From contig NZ_CP073751.1 in assembly GCF_020025155.1 (NCBI RefSeq), forward strand, positions 3,189,501 to 3,253,500: a stretch of DNA of 64,000 nt, read 5' to 3'. The first letter of the stretch is position 1; each line of letters opens with the position of its first letter. Under the pieces are notes generated by a model, which was not told where the DNA came from, made no database searches, and saw nothing but the letters and a program-made list of their open reading frames with translations. This DNA is from Halopseudomonas nanhaiensis (GTDB taxonomy: Bacteria > Pseudomonadota > Gammaproteobacteria > Pseudomonadales > Pseudomonadaceae). Below, piece after piece: positions 53,734 to 63,206 of this stretch. Both the position numbers and the translations under genes were made by a program.

Positions 53734-55086
53734 ATGAACATTACTGTCGTTGGAACCGGTTACGTGGGATTGGTCACTGGAGCCTGCATCGCCGAGATGG
53801 GTAATACCGTGTATTGCGTCGATGTCGACCAGAACAAGATCGAGAATCTCAAGAAAGGGATTCTGCCGATCTATGAACCCGAGCTCGACACCATCGTGGT
53901 GGAAAACCATGCCGCGGGGCGCCTGCACTTCACTACCTCGCTCAGGGAAGCGATGGCCGATACCGATGTCTACTTCATCGCCGTCGGCACTCCGCCCGGT
54001 GAAGATGGCTCAGCCGACCTTCGTTACGTACTCGACGTCGCGCGTGAGATTGGCAGCCTGATGGAGCGTCCGTCGGTGGTCATCAACAAATCCACCGTGC
54101 CGGTCGGCACCGCTGACAAGGTGCGCGATGCGGTTCGCCAGCAGCTGGAAACGCGTGGGGTGGATATCGAATTCGATGTCGTCTCCAACCCGGAATTCCT
54201 CAAGGAAGGCGCAGCGGTAGACGATTTCATGCATCCCGATCGGATCATCGTCGGCACTGACAGCGCACGCGCTCGCCAGATCATGGATGAGCTCTATGCG
54301 CCCTTCATCCGCAACCACCCGCGCATGATGTTCATGGGCGTGCGCGATGCGGAAATGACCAAATACGCAGCCAATGCCATGCTTGCCACCAAGATATCCT
54401 TCATGAACGAAGTGGCCAGCTTGTGCGAGCGCCTGGGCGTGGACGTGGAAAATGTCCGCCTGGGTATTGGCTCGGATCAGCGCATCGGCTTCCACTTCAT
54501 CTATGCCGGTTGCGGCTATGGTGGCTCGTGCTTCCCGAAGGACGTCAAGGCGCTGATCAGCATTGCGCATCAGAACGACTTCGAGCCCAAGCTGCTGCAG
54601 GCCGTCGAAGCACGCAATGACCTGCAGAAGCATTCGCTGTTCAACAAGGTCTCCGCGCACTTCTCCGGCGACCTTGAGGGACGGACCATCGCCGTCTGGG
54701 GTCTGGCATTCAAGCCAGGCACCGATGATATGCGCGAAGCCCCCAGCGTGGTGCTGATCAACAGCCTGATCAATGCTGGCGCCAAGGTTCGTGCCTTCGA
54801 TCCGGTTGCCCACGAAACCGCGCCCCGCGAGTTCCCCGCGGAGTGGCTCACCGAGAAGAAGCTGGAAATCGTCGACGGGCAGTACGAAGCCGCCATCGAT
54901 GCCGACGCGCTGGTCCTGGTGACAGAGTGGAAGCCGTTCCGCCGCCCGGACTTCAAGGCGCTGAAAAAGCTGCTGCGCACGCCGGTGATTGTCGACGGTC
55001 GCAACCAGTACGATCCGGCGCAAACCCAGCGCGCCGGGTTCCACTACTACGGTATTGGACGCATGCCAGCACATGCCGCAGTCTGA
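53734..55086 (+). CDS. ugd: UDP-glucose 6-dehydrogenase
   Basis: Oxidises UDP-glucose to UDP-glucuronate, giving the acidic sugar donor. The 450-residue product starts MNITVVGTGYVGLVTGACIAEMG with the Rossmann GxGxxG, has the sugar-nucleotide motif NPEFLKEGAAV, the catalytic Cys in CGYGGSCFPKDV, and the C-terminal AFKPGTDDMREAPS. Its presence suggests glucuronic acid in the polymer. It overlaps the flippase start by 14 bases. Confidence 0.97.
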   Translation: MNITVVGTGYVGLVTGACIAEMGNTVYCVDVDQNKIENLKKGILPIYEPELDTIVVENHAAGRLHFTTSLREAMADTDVYFIAVGTPPGEDGSADLRYVLDVAREIGSLMERPSVVINKSTVPVGTADKVRDAVRQQLETRGVDIEFDVVSNPEFLKEGAAVDDFMHPDRIIVGTDSARARQIMDELYAPFIRNHPRMMFMGVRDAEMTKYAANAMLATKISFMNEVASLCERLGVDVENVRLGIGSDQRIGFHFIYAGCGYGGSCFPKDVKALISIAHQNDFEPKLLQAVEARNDLQKHSLFNKVSAHFSGDLEGRTIAVWGLAFKPGTDDMREAPSVVLINSLINAGAKVRAFDPVAHETAPREFPAEWLTEKKLEIVDGQYEAAIDADALVLVTEWKPFRRPDFKALKKLLRTPVIVDGRNQYDPAQTQRAGFHYYGIGRMPAHAAV

Positions 55087-56464
55087 ACTGGCCAACTCCG
55101 GCATGAACCCGCGCCGAGACGCCCCCGACACCAGAAGCGGGCGCCTGCGCGGGCAGATCCAGAACACCTTGCGCAGCAGCCTGCTGCGCAATATCGCCAC
55201 GGTAGTCTCCGGAACCGCCGGTGCGCAGGCACTGACGCTGGCGTTCATGCCGGTTATAACCCGCATCTACGGTCCGGAGAACTACGGGGTACTGGGCGTG
55301 TTCATGGGCCTGGCGATGATGCTGATCCCGGTGGCAGCGCTGTGCTATCCGACGTCCATCGTGCTGCCACGGCGGGACAGTGACGCGCTCAAGCTGGTCA
55401 AGCTGTCTTTGCTCATGGCCACCTTCGTCTCGAGCCTGTTGGCGATATTTCTGCTCGTCGCAGGAGACTGGTTCGCCGAGGCGTTGAGTGTGGAAGCGGC
55501 CGTTCCGTTTCTGATGCTGCTGCCTGCGGTCACCTTTGCCGGCGCGGCGCTGGAAACCGCCCAGCAATGGTTGTTTCGCAAGCAGTTGTTCCGTGTCACG
55601 GCCAAAGCTGCCGTGGCGTATTCGCTGCTTCACAACTCCATTCGTAGTCTGGCAGGACTTGTCAGCCCCACCGCTGCGGTGCTGGTTGTCACCACCGGGT
55701 TCGGCCCGCTCCTGCACTCGGCCTTGCTGCTGCTGGGCATCCGCAAGGGACCGCCGCTGCAGGTGAAGCCGGAAGTAGAGCAGCGCCAGTCGCCGGTCCG
55801 CATGCGTGACCTGGCCGGGCGCTATCAGGACTTTCCGAAATTCCGTGCGCCCCAGATGCTGATCAACACCGTCTCACAGAACCTTCCGACACTGGTTCTG
55901 GCTGCCTACTTCGGCCCGGCAGCCGCCGGGTTCTTCGCGCTGTGCAAGCAGGCGCTGACCATGCCGACTCATCTGGTTGGCAAGTCCGTGGCCGATGTGT
56001 ACTACCCGAAGCTGGCCCGCTCCATTCAGCACGGCGAGCCGATAGCCGGCACGGTAATGAAGGCCGTTGCCGGTCTCGCAGCGGTGGGGCTGGTCCCCTT
56101 CGCACTGGTGTTTGCCACCGGACCCTGGCTGTTCGCCACCGTGTTCGGCGAAGAGTGGCGCACAGCCGGTGAATACGCGCGCTGGCTGGCGCTGGCCGAA
56201 TACGCCGTGTTTGCCTCAAGGCCCTGTACGGTGGCAGTCCCGGCGCTGGGACTGCAGCGCCTGTCACTGATATTTGAAATCTGCAGCACCACGCTCCGCG
56301 TATCAGCGCTGTACTTTGGCGCGGTGGTTCTGGGAGAGCAGATGGACACTGTCATGGCTTTCAGCATTGCCAGCATCATCATTTATTGCGCTCTGGTTTT
56401 AGTCGTATTCATCAAGGCACGAGCGTGGTATGCGAACCTGTCGCATGCTGATCACGCTGATTGA
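55073..56464 (+). CDS. Polysaccharide flippase (Wzx/MATE-like)
   Basis: A 463-residue membrane protein with about 12-14 hydrophobic segments of the oligosaccharide flippase family, which moves lipid-linked repeat units across the inner membrane. LALMPVITRIYGPENYG-like text near residue 60 (AFMPVITRIYGPENYGVLG) is the family start, and FGPAAAGFFALCKQALTMP lies mid-protein. The start is uncertain: ATG at 55073 overlaps ugd, another lies at 55103. Translation coupling is likely. Confidence 0.88.
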   Translation: MPQSELANSGMNPRRDAPDTRSGRLRGQIQNTLRSSLLRNIATVVSGTAGAQALTLAFMPVITRIYGPENYGVLGVFMGLAMMLIPVAALCYPTSIVLPRRDSDALKLVKLSLLMATFVSSLLAIFLLVAGDWFAEALSVEAAVPFLMLLPAVTFAGAALETAQQWLFRKQLFRVTAKAAVAYSLLHNSIRSLAGLVSPTAAVLVVTTGFGPLLHSALLLLGIRKGPPLQVKPEVEQRQSPVRMRDLAGRYQDFPKFRAPQMLINTVSQNLPTLVLAAYFGPAAAGFFALCKQALTMPTHLVGKSVADVYYPKLARSIQHGEPIAGTVMKAVAGLAAVGLVPFALVFATGPWLFATVFGEEWRTAGEYARWLALAEYAVFASRPCTVAVPALGLQRLSLIFEICSTTLRVSALYFGAVVLGEQMDTVMAFSIASIIIYCALVLVVFIKARAWYANLSHADHAD

Positions 56465-56496
56465 GACGGGACCTTAATTGAAATGGCAGTATTATC

Positions 56497-57654
56497 ATGA
56501 CCCCTGCGACACCAACCATCATTGTGGTCGGTTACAACCGACCAGACAGCCTGACGCGGCTTCTAAGCTCGCTGATCAAGGGTCACTATCCACCCGGCAA
56601 CGTACGCCTTGTCATCAGCCTCGACGCATGCGATACGGTAGAGCCGCGCCGGGTCGCCGAGGCGTTCGACTGGCCCTTCGGGGAAAAACGGGTGCTGGCT
56701 CGGCCCGACAGGATGGGCTTGCGCGAACACGTACTAAGCTGCGGCGACCTGACCGAAGAATACGGCGATATCATCGTTCTGGAAGATGATCTGTACGTTT
56801 CGCCCTACTTTTACGAATACGCGACGCGCGCGCTGGCGTACTACGGGGACGATCAGGATATCGCCGGCATCAGCCTGTATAGCCTGAACTTCTGCCAGAC
56901 ATCCAACCTGCCGTTCATGCCGATCGATAACGGCAATGCGGACGTCTACTTCCTGCAACTGGCTGCGTCCTGGGGACAGGCCTGGTCTGCGCGACACTGG
57001 CAGGAGTTCCGGCGGTGGCTGGCAGCCAATGGTAACGATATCTCCCGGATCGACAATATACCGCCGGATGTTCGAAGCTGGCCGGAGTCCTCCTGGCTCA
57101 AGCTGTATGACGCCTACATCATCGATCGGAACAAGTTCTTTGTTTATCCCTACCGGGCGCTGTCGACCAACTTCGGCGACCCTGGCCAGCACTTCACCAT
57201 GGCGTCCTCGCGCTTTCAGGTAGCAGTGCAGCAGCAAAGCAAGGAACACCGATTCGTTGGCCTTGAAGAAAGTATCGCGGTCTATGACGCGTTCTGCGAA
57301 TTGCTGCCCCGTACGTTCAAGCGGCAGAACCCGCGGCTCGCCGAGTACGACTTTGTGGTCAACCTCCACGCGCAAAAAACGCCCGCACACGGCCTGCAGC
57401 TGACTCGCACGGCGCAGCGGGGCGTCATGAGCTTCGAGTTCGCCATGAAACCGATGGAGCTGAGCGTACTCAATGATCTGGAAGGCGAAGGTATCGCCCT
57501 GATCGAATCCGCCGAGCTGGACAGGCAGGCTCAGAACTCGCCGGAAGCCGAATATGGGCTGTACCGATTCTTCTACAAGTTCCCCTCGTTGAAAGTTCTC
57601 CTGTTCGGCGTCAAGGAGAAAGTTCAACTGGCCCTGCGCGGCGCGAAGCGCTAG
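56497..57654 (+). CDS. GT-A type glycosyltransferase
   Basis: A 385-residue protein whose first 120 residues form a GT-A fold: TIIVVGYNRPDSLTRLLSSL, LVISLDACD and DIIVLEDDLYVSPYFYEY, in which EDD is the likely metal-binding acid triad. A helix-rich C-terminal half follows. The sugar and acceptor are unknown. It lies between the flippase and gmd in the polymer-building part of the cluster. Confidence 0.82.
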   Translation: MTPATPTIIVVGYNRPDSLTRLLSSLIKGHYPPGNVRLVISLDACDTVEPRRVAEAFDWPFGEKRVLARPDRMGLREHVLSCGDLTEEYGDIIVLEDDLYVSPYFYEYATRALAYYGDDQDIAGISLYSLNFCQTSNLPFMPIDNGNADVYFLQLAASWGQAWSARHWQEFRRWLAANGNDISRIDNIPPDVRSWPESSWLKLYDAYIIDRNKFFVYPYRALSTNFGDPGQHFTMASSRFQVAVQQQSKEHRFVGLEESIAVYDAFCELLPRTFKRQNPRLAEYDFVVNLHAQKTPAHGLQLTRTAQRGVMSFEFAMKPMELSVLNDLEGEGIALIESAELDRQAQNSPEAEYGLYRFFYKFPSLKVLLFGVKEKVQLALRGAKR

Positions 57655-57714
57655 AGCGGGCCATGACCCAATTAACTTCCCACGTGGATTCAACCCCGAC
57701 TACAGGTAACTAAA

Positions 57715-58839
57715 ATGGAACGCAAAAAAGCACTCATCACCGGCATCACAGGTCAGGACGGCTCATACCTGGCGGAATTTCTCCTGGAGAAGGGCTACGA
57801 AGTCCACGGCATCAAGCGTCGCGCCTCGCTGTTCAACACCCAACGCGTCGATCACATCTATCAGGACCCGCATGTCGAGAACAAGAACTTCGTTCTGCAC
57901 TACGGCGACCTGAGCGATTCGTCCAACCTGACCCGCATCATCCAGGAAGTGCAGCCCGACGAGGTCTACAACCTCGGCGCCCAGTCGCACGTGGCGGTCA
58001 GCTTCGAAGCGCCGGAATACACCGCAGACGTCGATGCCATGGGTACCCTGCGTATCCTCGAGGCGATCCGTCTGCTGGGCCTGGAAAAGAAGACCCGTTT
58101 CTATCAGGCCTCCACCTCCGAGCTGTACGGTCTGGTGCAGGAGATTCCGCAGAAGGAAACCACCCCCTTCTACCCGCGTTCGCCCTACGCCGTAGCCAAG
58201 CTGTACGCCTACTGGATCACCGTGAACTACCGCGAAGCCTATGGCATGTATGCCTGCAACGGCATCCTGTTCAACCACGAGTCTCCGCGCCGCGGCGAAA
58301 CCTTCGTCACGCGCAAGATCACCCGCGGCCTGGCGAACATCGCCCAGGGTCTGGAAAGCTGCCTGTACATGGGCAACATGGACGCGCTGCGCGACTGGGG
58401 CCATGCCAAGGACTACGTGCGCATGCAGTGGATGATGCTGCAGCAGGAAACCGCTGACGACTTCGTCATCGCCACCGGCGTGCAGTACTCGGTACGTGAA
58501 TTCATCAAGTGGTCGGCGGCCGAGCTGGGCATCACCCTGCGTTTCGAAGGCCAGGGCGTTGACGAGAAGGCCATCGTCGAGAAGATCGAAGGTGACAAGG
58601 CTCCCGGTCTGGCGACTGGCGATGTGATCGTCCGCGTCGATCCGCGCTACTTTCGCCCGGCCGAAGTGGAAACTCTCCTGGGCGATCCGAGCAAGGCCAA
58701 GGACGTACTCGGCTGGACTCCGGAAATTACCGTGCAGGAAATGTGCGCCGAAATGGTCCGTGAAGATCTCAAGGTCGCCCAGCGCCATGCGCTGCTCAAG
58801 GAGCACGGCCACGAGATTCCGGTCAGCGTGGAGGGTTGA
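57715..58839 (+). CDS. gmd: GDP-mannose 4,6-dehydratase
   Basis: First step from GDP-mannose to GDP-L-fucose. The 374-residue product has the NADP-binding [46 protein letters not shown], and the SYK-type YAVAKLYAY. It ends 2 bases before the fcl ATG, so the two are coupled. GDP-mannose would be supplied by manC at the end of the window. Confidence 0.98.
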   Translation: MERKKALITGITGQDGSYLAEFLLEKGYEVHGIKRRASLFNTQRVDHIYQDPHVENKNFVLHYGDLSDSSNLTRIIQEVQPDEVYNLGAQSHVAVSFEAPEYTADVDAMGTLRILEAIRLLGLEKKTRFYQASTSELYGLVQEIPQKETTPFYPRSPYAVAKLYAYWITVNYREAYGMYACNGILFNHESPRRGETFVTRKITRGLANIAQGLESCLYMGNMDALRDWGHAKDYVRMQWMMLQQETADDFVIATGVQYSVREFIKWSAAELGITLRFEGQGVDEKAIVEKIEGDKAPGLATGDVIVRVDPRYFRPAEVETLLGDPSKAKDVLGWTPEITVQEMCAEMVREDLKVAQRHALLKEHGHEIPVSVEG

Positions 58840-58841
58840 GC

Positions 58842-59816
58842 ATGGCAGCTGACCTCAACCAGCGCATCTTCGTAGCCGGCCATCGGGGCATGGTCGGCTC
58901 GGCGATCGTCCGGCGCCTCGAGGCGCTGGGCTATACCGACATCGTCACGCGGGGCCGCAACGAGCTGAACCTGCTGGATCAGCGCGCGGTGAACGCGTTC
59001 TTCCAGGCTGAAGGCATCGACCAGGTCTACCTGGCCGCGGCCAAGGTCGGCGGCATTCACGCGAACAACGAGTACCCGGCCGAGTTCATCTACGAGAACC
59101 TGATGATCGAGGCCAACATCATCCACGCCGCGCACAGCGCAGGCGTGGAGAAGTTGCTGTTCCTTGGCTCCTCGTGCATCTATCCCAAGCATGCCGAGCA
59201 ACCGATGCGCGAAGAGGCCCTGCTGACCGGCATTCTCGAGCCGACCAACGAGCCCTACGCGATCGCCAAGATTGCCGGTATCAAGCTCTGCGAAAGCTAC
59301 AACCGCCAGTACGGTCGTGACTACCGCAGCGTGATGCCGACCAACCTGTACGGCCCGCACGACAACTACCACCCGGAAAACAGCCACGTCATCCCTGCCC
59401 TGCTGCGCCGCTTCCACGAAGCGACCCAGCGTGGCGATGAAGAGGTGGTGGTCTGGGGCAGCGGCAAGCCGATGCGCGAGTTTCTACATGTGGACGATAT
59501 GGCCGCGGCCAGCATCCACGTGATGAATCTTGATACCGCAACCTACCGCGAGCACACCCAGCCAATGCTCTCGCACATCAATGTCGGCACCGGCGAAGAC
59601 TGCACCATCCGCGAGCTGGCCGAAACGGTCAAGAAAGTGACCGAGTTCCCCGGCAAGCTCACCTTCGATGCCAGCAAGCCTGACGGCACGCCGCGCAAGC
59701 TGATGGATGTCTCGCGTCTGGAACGGCTCGGCTGGAAGAGCAGCATCAAGCTCGAGGATGGGCTGCGCGATGCCTATCGCTGGTTTGTCGAGCATCAGGG
59801 CGACGCACGAGGCTGA
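58842..59816 (+). CDS. fcl: GDP-L-fucose synthase
   Basis: Epimerises and reduces the Gmd product to GDP-L-fucose. The 324-residue product starts [22 protein letters not shown] with a GxxGxxG motif and has [24 protein letters not shown] and the [12 protein letters not shown] motif with catalytic Tyr and Lys. The ATG at 58842 is preferred over a TTG that overlaps gmd. The following gmm starts 2 bases after the stop. Confidence 0.97.
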   Translation: MAADLNQRIFVAGHRGMVGSAIVRRLEALGYTDIVTRGRNELNLLDQRAVNAFFQAEGIDQVYLAAAKVGGIHANNEYPAEFIYENLMIEANIIHAAHSAGVEKLLFLGSSCIYPKHAEQPMREEALLTGILEPTNEPYAIAKIAGIKLCESYNRQYGRDYRSVMPTNLYGPHDNYHPENSHVIPALLRRFHEATQRGDEEVVVWGSGKPMREFLHVDDMAAASIHVMNLDTATYREHTQPMLSHINVGTGEDCTIRELAETVKKVTEFPGKLTFDASKPDGTPRKLMDVSRLERLGWKSSIKLEDGLRDAYRWFVEHQGDARG

Positions 59817-59818
59817 TT

Positions 59819-60283
59819 ATGCAACTGGACAAGGAAACGTTCAGGAGCGTGGTCGCCCACGCTCCGCTGGTCTCGCTGGATCTCGTGGTGCGTAATGCAG
59901 CCGGCGAAATTCTGCTGGGTAGGAGGCTGAACCGGCCGGCGCAAGGTTACTGGTTTGTGCCAGGGGGCCGGATTTACAAGAACGAGCGCCTCGATCGGGC
60001 CTTCGCCCGCATTACCCAGGCCGAGCTTGGCCAACCCTTCGCCCGCGCTGATGCGCGCCTGCTGGATCTCTACGAACATTTCTACACCGATAGCGTGTTT
60101 GGCGACACGCCAGACACGCACTACGTGGTCAGCGGCTACCTGCTTGATCTGCCACAGGGTTGTGAGCTTTCCCTCCCCGATACCCAGCACGACGGATTCC
60201 GCTGGTGGAGCCCCGACGAGATGCGTCGTGACCCCATGGTCCATGAAAATTCTCGCGCCTACCTGAACGCCGTCGGTCGCTGA
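59819..60283 (+). CDS. gmm: GDP-mannose mannosyl hydrolase (Nudix)
   Basis: A 154-residue Nudix-fold enzyme of the GDP-mannose hydrolase group (E. coli WcaH), which splits GDP-mannose to GDP and mannose. The altered Nudix box is GGRIYKNERLDRAFARITQAELG (shown here in two parts: GGRIYKNERLD and RITQAELG), with the family FVPGGR before it. It may balance GDP-mannose and GDP-fucose. In E. coli wcaH follows fcl in the same order. Confidence 0.92.
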   Translation: MQLDKETFRSVVAHAPLVSLDLVVRNAAGEILLGRRLNRPAQGYWFVPGGRIYKNERLDRAFARITQAELGQPFARADARLLDLYEHFYTDSVFGDTPDTHYVVSGYLLDLPQGCELSLPDTQHDGFRWWSPDEMRRDPMVHENSRAYLNAVGR

Positions 60284-60395
60284 TCGACGGTTTTTCATCT
60301 CGTTCGGAACTGTCCGGACAAAATCGTGCCAAAGGGTGTTACAGGACCGGATCGGTCGACAACGACCAGGTCTAGCAGACCGAGGGATTGAGACG

Positions 60396-61670
60396 TTGCT
60401 GAAGAACCTACTCGCCTATAGAAACCTCCTTTTTGTCGTCATCTTTTTGAATACGGGTGCCCTGTTCCTGAGCGACGACAAGAAGTCGGGGATACTGTTT
60501 TTACGCGAGCTGTACCTGCTTGGCGTGGTCGGTGCAGCATTTATGCTGTGCCTGATCTGGCGCCGGGTCTATCAGTCCAGAGCTGCCCTGTGGGTACTGT
60601 TCTTCGGCGTATTCATTCCGTTGTTCTCCGCGCTGCTCGCCTATCTGAACTACGGTCAACCGTTGATTTACGGCCTGCTCGAGGAACGCCGCAGCCTGGC
60701 CTGGCTGTCGTTTTTCCTGGTGCTGTTCCTGCTGATCAAGACGAAACCCGAGCAGCGACACATCGAAGCGTTTTTTATGACCTCGGCGATAGCAGCCACA
60801 GTCATTGGCTTCATGTACTACTTCAGCATTCTTCCGGACAATCCGATTCCGGCGTTTGCCAAGGATGTGAAGGACACTGGCGACCTGCGGCCGGACCGCT
60901 ACCGTATCGGTGCCGGCGCTGTAACCCTCGGCGCGTATATTCTGCTTTATCGGCTGCGCGATCAGTTGTCGATCAAGAGTCTCGCCCTGCTGTTGTACTT
61001 CGCCGCCTACCTCTGGCTGGTGGTGCAGACCCGTTCCACCATGTTGATCTGGGCCCTGGCTGCGGTATGGATTTTCCGCAAGCGCCTGGATTCTGCTGCC
61101 AAGGTCCTGTTTACGGCCGGCATCCTCCTGGGCATGTCGTATCTGATGTTCCCGGAATTCTATGTGATGCAGTACGAGAAGCTTATTTTGATGTACGACG
61201 AGGCGGTCAACAGCCCCGGCGTGCGCGACGACACCATCGCTACGATTCTCGCGGCCCTGGATGCGAACAACTACATCGGTATGGGCGCGCTGTCGCTGCA
61301 GTGGAACGGCGGGTTCGGAACCCTCTACGACCCGCACTTCTATCTGTCGGACGTGGGCATCATCGGTGTGTACTACCGCTTCGGCTTCCTGACGCCGCTG
61401 ATTGCGCTGCTGTTCTACGGCGGCTTCATTTACTTCATGCGTCAAGTCAAGGACAAGAGCCCCCTGCTCAATGCGTTTCAGCTGGGCTTCTGGTTCAGCA
61501 TGGTCAACATGTTCCTGTCCAATTCAATCATGTACGGGGGCGACACCCTCGGCATCACGCTGGCGTGCTTCCTGTATTTCGCAAGAAAACAGGCTAGCGA
61601 AGCGGCTCACATGCAATACGAGCGAGTTAACAATGATCCAGTTCACTATCGTCACTATAAATTGGAATAA
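60396..61670 (+). CDS. Wzy-like O-antigen/polysaccharide polymerase
   Basis: A membrane protein of about 424 residues with ten or more helices and a large periplasmic loop in the second half (about residues 255-330), the plan of Wzy polymerases that join repeat units. Two starts compete: TTG at 60396 with GAGGG nine bases upstream, giving MLKNLLAYRNLLFVV, and GTG at 60336, which adds 20 charged residues. The former is used. No strong motif exists in this family, so the name rests on topology and on the cluster otherwise lacking a polymerase. Confidence 0.75.
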   Translation: MLKNLLAYRNLLFVVIFLNTGALFLSDDKKSGILFLRELYLLGVVGAAFMLCLIWRRVYQSRAALWVLFFGVFIPLFSALLAYLNYGQPLIYGLLEERRSLAWLSFFLVLFLLIKTKPEQRHIEAFFMTSAIAATVIGFMYYFSILPDNPIPAFAKDVKDTGDLRPDRYRIGAGAVTLGAYILLYRLRDQLSIKSLALLLYFAAYLWLVVQTRSTMLIWALAAVWIFRKRLDSAAKVLFTAGILLGMSYLMFPEFYVMQYEKLILMYDEAVNSPGVRDDTIATILAALDANNYIGMGALSLQWNGGFGTLYDPHFYLSDVGIIGVYYRFGFLTPLIALLFYGGFIYFMRQVKDKSPLLNAFQLGFWFSMVNMFLSNSIMYGGDTLGITLACFLYFARKQASEAAHMQYERVNNDPVHYRHYKLE

Positions 61671-62406
61671 CCTGGCCGGTCTGCAGAAGACCTACCAGAG
61701 CGTTGCCAGCCAGACATACCGCAACTTCCGCTGGATTGTGGTGGACGGGGCGTCGAACGACGGCGCCGTCGAATGGCTGCAGACAGTGAAAGAGCCGTGG
61801 GCAGAGATTACCTCCGAGCCTGACAACGGTTTGTACGATGCCATGAACAAGGGCCTCGAGAAAGCCGTGACCACGCCCGGCTACACGCTGTTTCTGAATA
61901 GTGGCGACTGGCTCTACGACGAGCGCGTCCTGGAACGGGTGGCGCAGACCATCGAGCAAGCCACCACTGCGCCGAGTTACGTGTATGGCGACTTCGCCCG
62001 CTTCAGCGCGGCCGGACGGGTTCATCATTTTCCGGGCAAGCCGATCGAGCGGTTGTTCGTCGGCATGCCCTCGAGCCATCAGGCGATGTATTTCGAGAAT
62101 GAACTGCTCAAGTCGGTCCGCTTCAGAGATCAGTACAAGCTCTCTGCGGACTACTGCATGCTGATCGAATTCATCAACCAGGTGCCATCGCGCGAGCAGA
62201 TCGTACATATCGCCCAGCCGTTGTGCGTGTTCGATAACACAGGTGTTTCCGTGCAGCGTCGTTTCGAAGCGATCAAGGAAGACGTTCAGATCCGCCGTCG
62301 GCACATGAAGCTGTCTGCTGTCCGGAACTATGGCCTGTACACCCTGCACTACCTGCACGCACACGTCAGAAATCTGCAGGCGGCGCTGGAGAACAAAACG
62401 GCTTGA
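61633..62406 (+). CDS. Family 2 glycosyltransferase
   Basis: A 257-residue GT-A enzyme. It has MIQFTIVTINWNNLAGLQKT, FRWIVVDGASNDGAVEWL, and ITSEPDNGLYDAMNKGLEKA (DNGLYDAMNKG is the group signature shared with WcaA/WcaE-type transferases), then FLNSGDWLYDE. Start at 61633 overlaps the polymerase end by 38 bases. The specificity is unknown. Confidence 0.92.
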   Translation: MIQFTIVTINWNNLAGLQKTYQSVASQTYRNFRWIVVDGASNDGAVEWLQTVKEPWAEITSEPDNGLYDAMNKGLEKAVTTPGYTLFLNSGDWLYDERVLERVAQTIEQATTAPSYVYGDFARFSAAGRVHHFPGKPIERLFVGMPSSHQAMYFENELLKSVRFRDQYKLSADYCMLIEFINQVPSREQIVHIAQPLCVFDNTGVSVQRRFEAIKEDVQIRRRHMKLSAVRNYGLYTLHYLHAHVRNLQAALENKTA

Positions 62407-62456
62407 ACATTCTGCGGAAAAACACTGGCGTTATGCAGTTGCCAAGGAGGTTGCAA

Positions 62457-63206
62457 TTGAAAGCGTTTGATATCGAATTCTATACCGGGAGCAAGGACAC
62501 GCTCATCGCAGACATCGTCGAGGCGAGCGCTGGAAAGTACAGCTACATCGTCACGCCAAACGTCAATCATGTGGTGCAGCTGGAACACAGCGCTCCGTTG
62601 CGTACCGCCTATTCCGCTGCAAGCCATCGCATTTGCGACAGCCGCGTACTGCTGCCGTTCGTACGAGCCTTCAAGGTGCCGCTCGTCGAAGCCATCCCCG
62701 GCAGCACCTTGACTGCCGAACTCATCGAGCGCGCCGACGCCGAACAGTGGGATGTGACCATCATTGGCTGTGAGCCAGCAAGCGTCCAACGCGTCACGGA
62801 GCGCTACCCGGGCATACGGGTTCATCATCACTATCCGCCCATGGGCTTCATCAATGATCCCGCAGCGGTGGATGCATGTGTGGATTACATCAATGCCCAT
62901 CCCTCGCGCCTGATCATCTATGCGGTTGGTTGCCCCACGCAGGAGATCCTCGCCCTCAAGGTTCTGGAGGCCGGGCAGGCCAGCGGCGTCGGGCTTTGCG
63001 TCGGGGGGTCACTGAACTTTCTCTCCGGCGCAGTTCCTCGAGCGCCGGAATGGATGCAATTTCTCGCCCTCGAGTGGCTGCACCGCGTGTGTACCGAGCC
63101 GCGCAGGCTGGCTGGCCGCTATGCGCGTGATGCCTGGCGCTTCCTGCCGATTCTGGTCAGACATTACCGCAATACATTGAGTTTTTTAGAAGGAGCAAAG
63201 CAATGA
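62457..63206 (+). CDS. WecG/TagA/CpsF-family glycosyltransferase
   Basis: A 249-residue GT26 enzyme, a group that often adds ManNAc, ManNAcA or glucosyl-type sugars to lipid-linked acceptors. It has [37 protein letters not shown] and [22 protein letters not shown], all typical. The start is probably TTG at 62457, since AAGGAGG lies at 62444-62450; ATG 62433 has no site. It overlaps manC by four bases. Confidence 0.9.
   Translation: MKAFDIEFYTGSKDTLIADIVEASAGKYSYIVTPNVNHVVQLEHSAPLRTAYSAASHRICDSRVLLPFVRAFKVPLVEAIPGSTLTAELIERADAEQWDVTIIGCEPASVQRVTERYPGIRVHHHYPPMGFINDPAAVDACVDYINAHPSRLIIYAVGCPTQEILALKVLEAGQASGVGLCVGGSLNFLSGAVPRAPEWMQFLALEWLHRVCTEPRRLAGRYARDAWRFLPILVRHYRNTLSFLEGAKQ

Noticed and set aside
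53734..55266. 418-residue minus-strand frame opposite ugd
   Set aside because: Antisense shadow of ugd with no family features.
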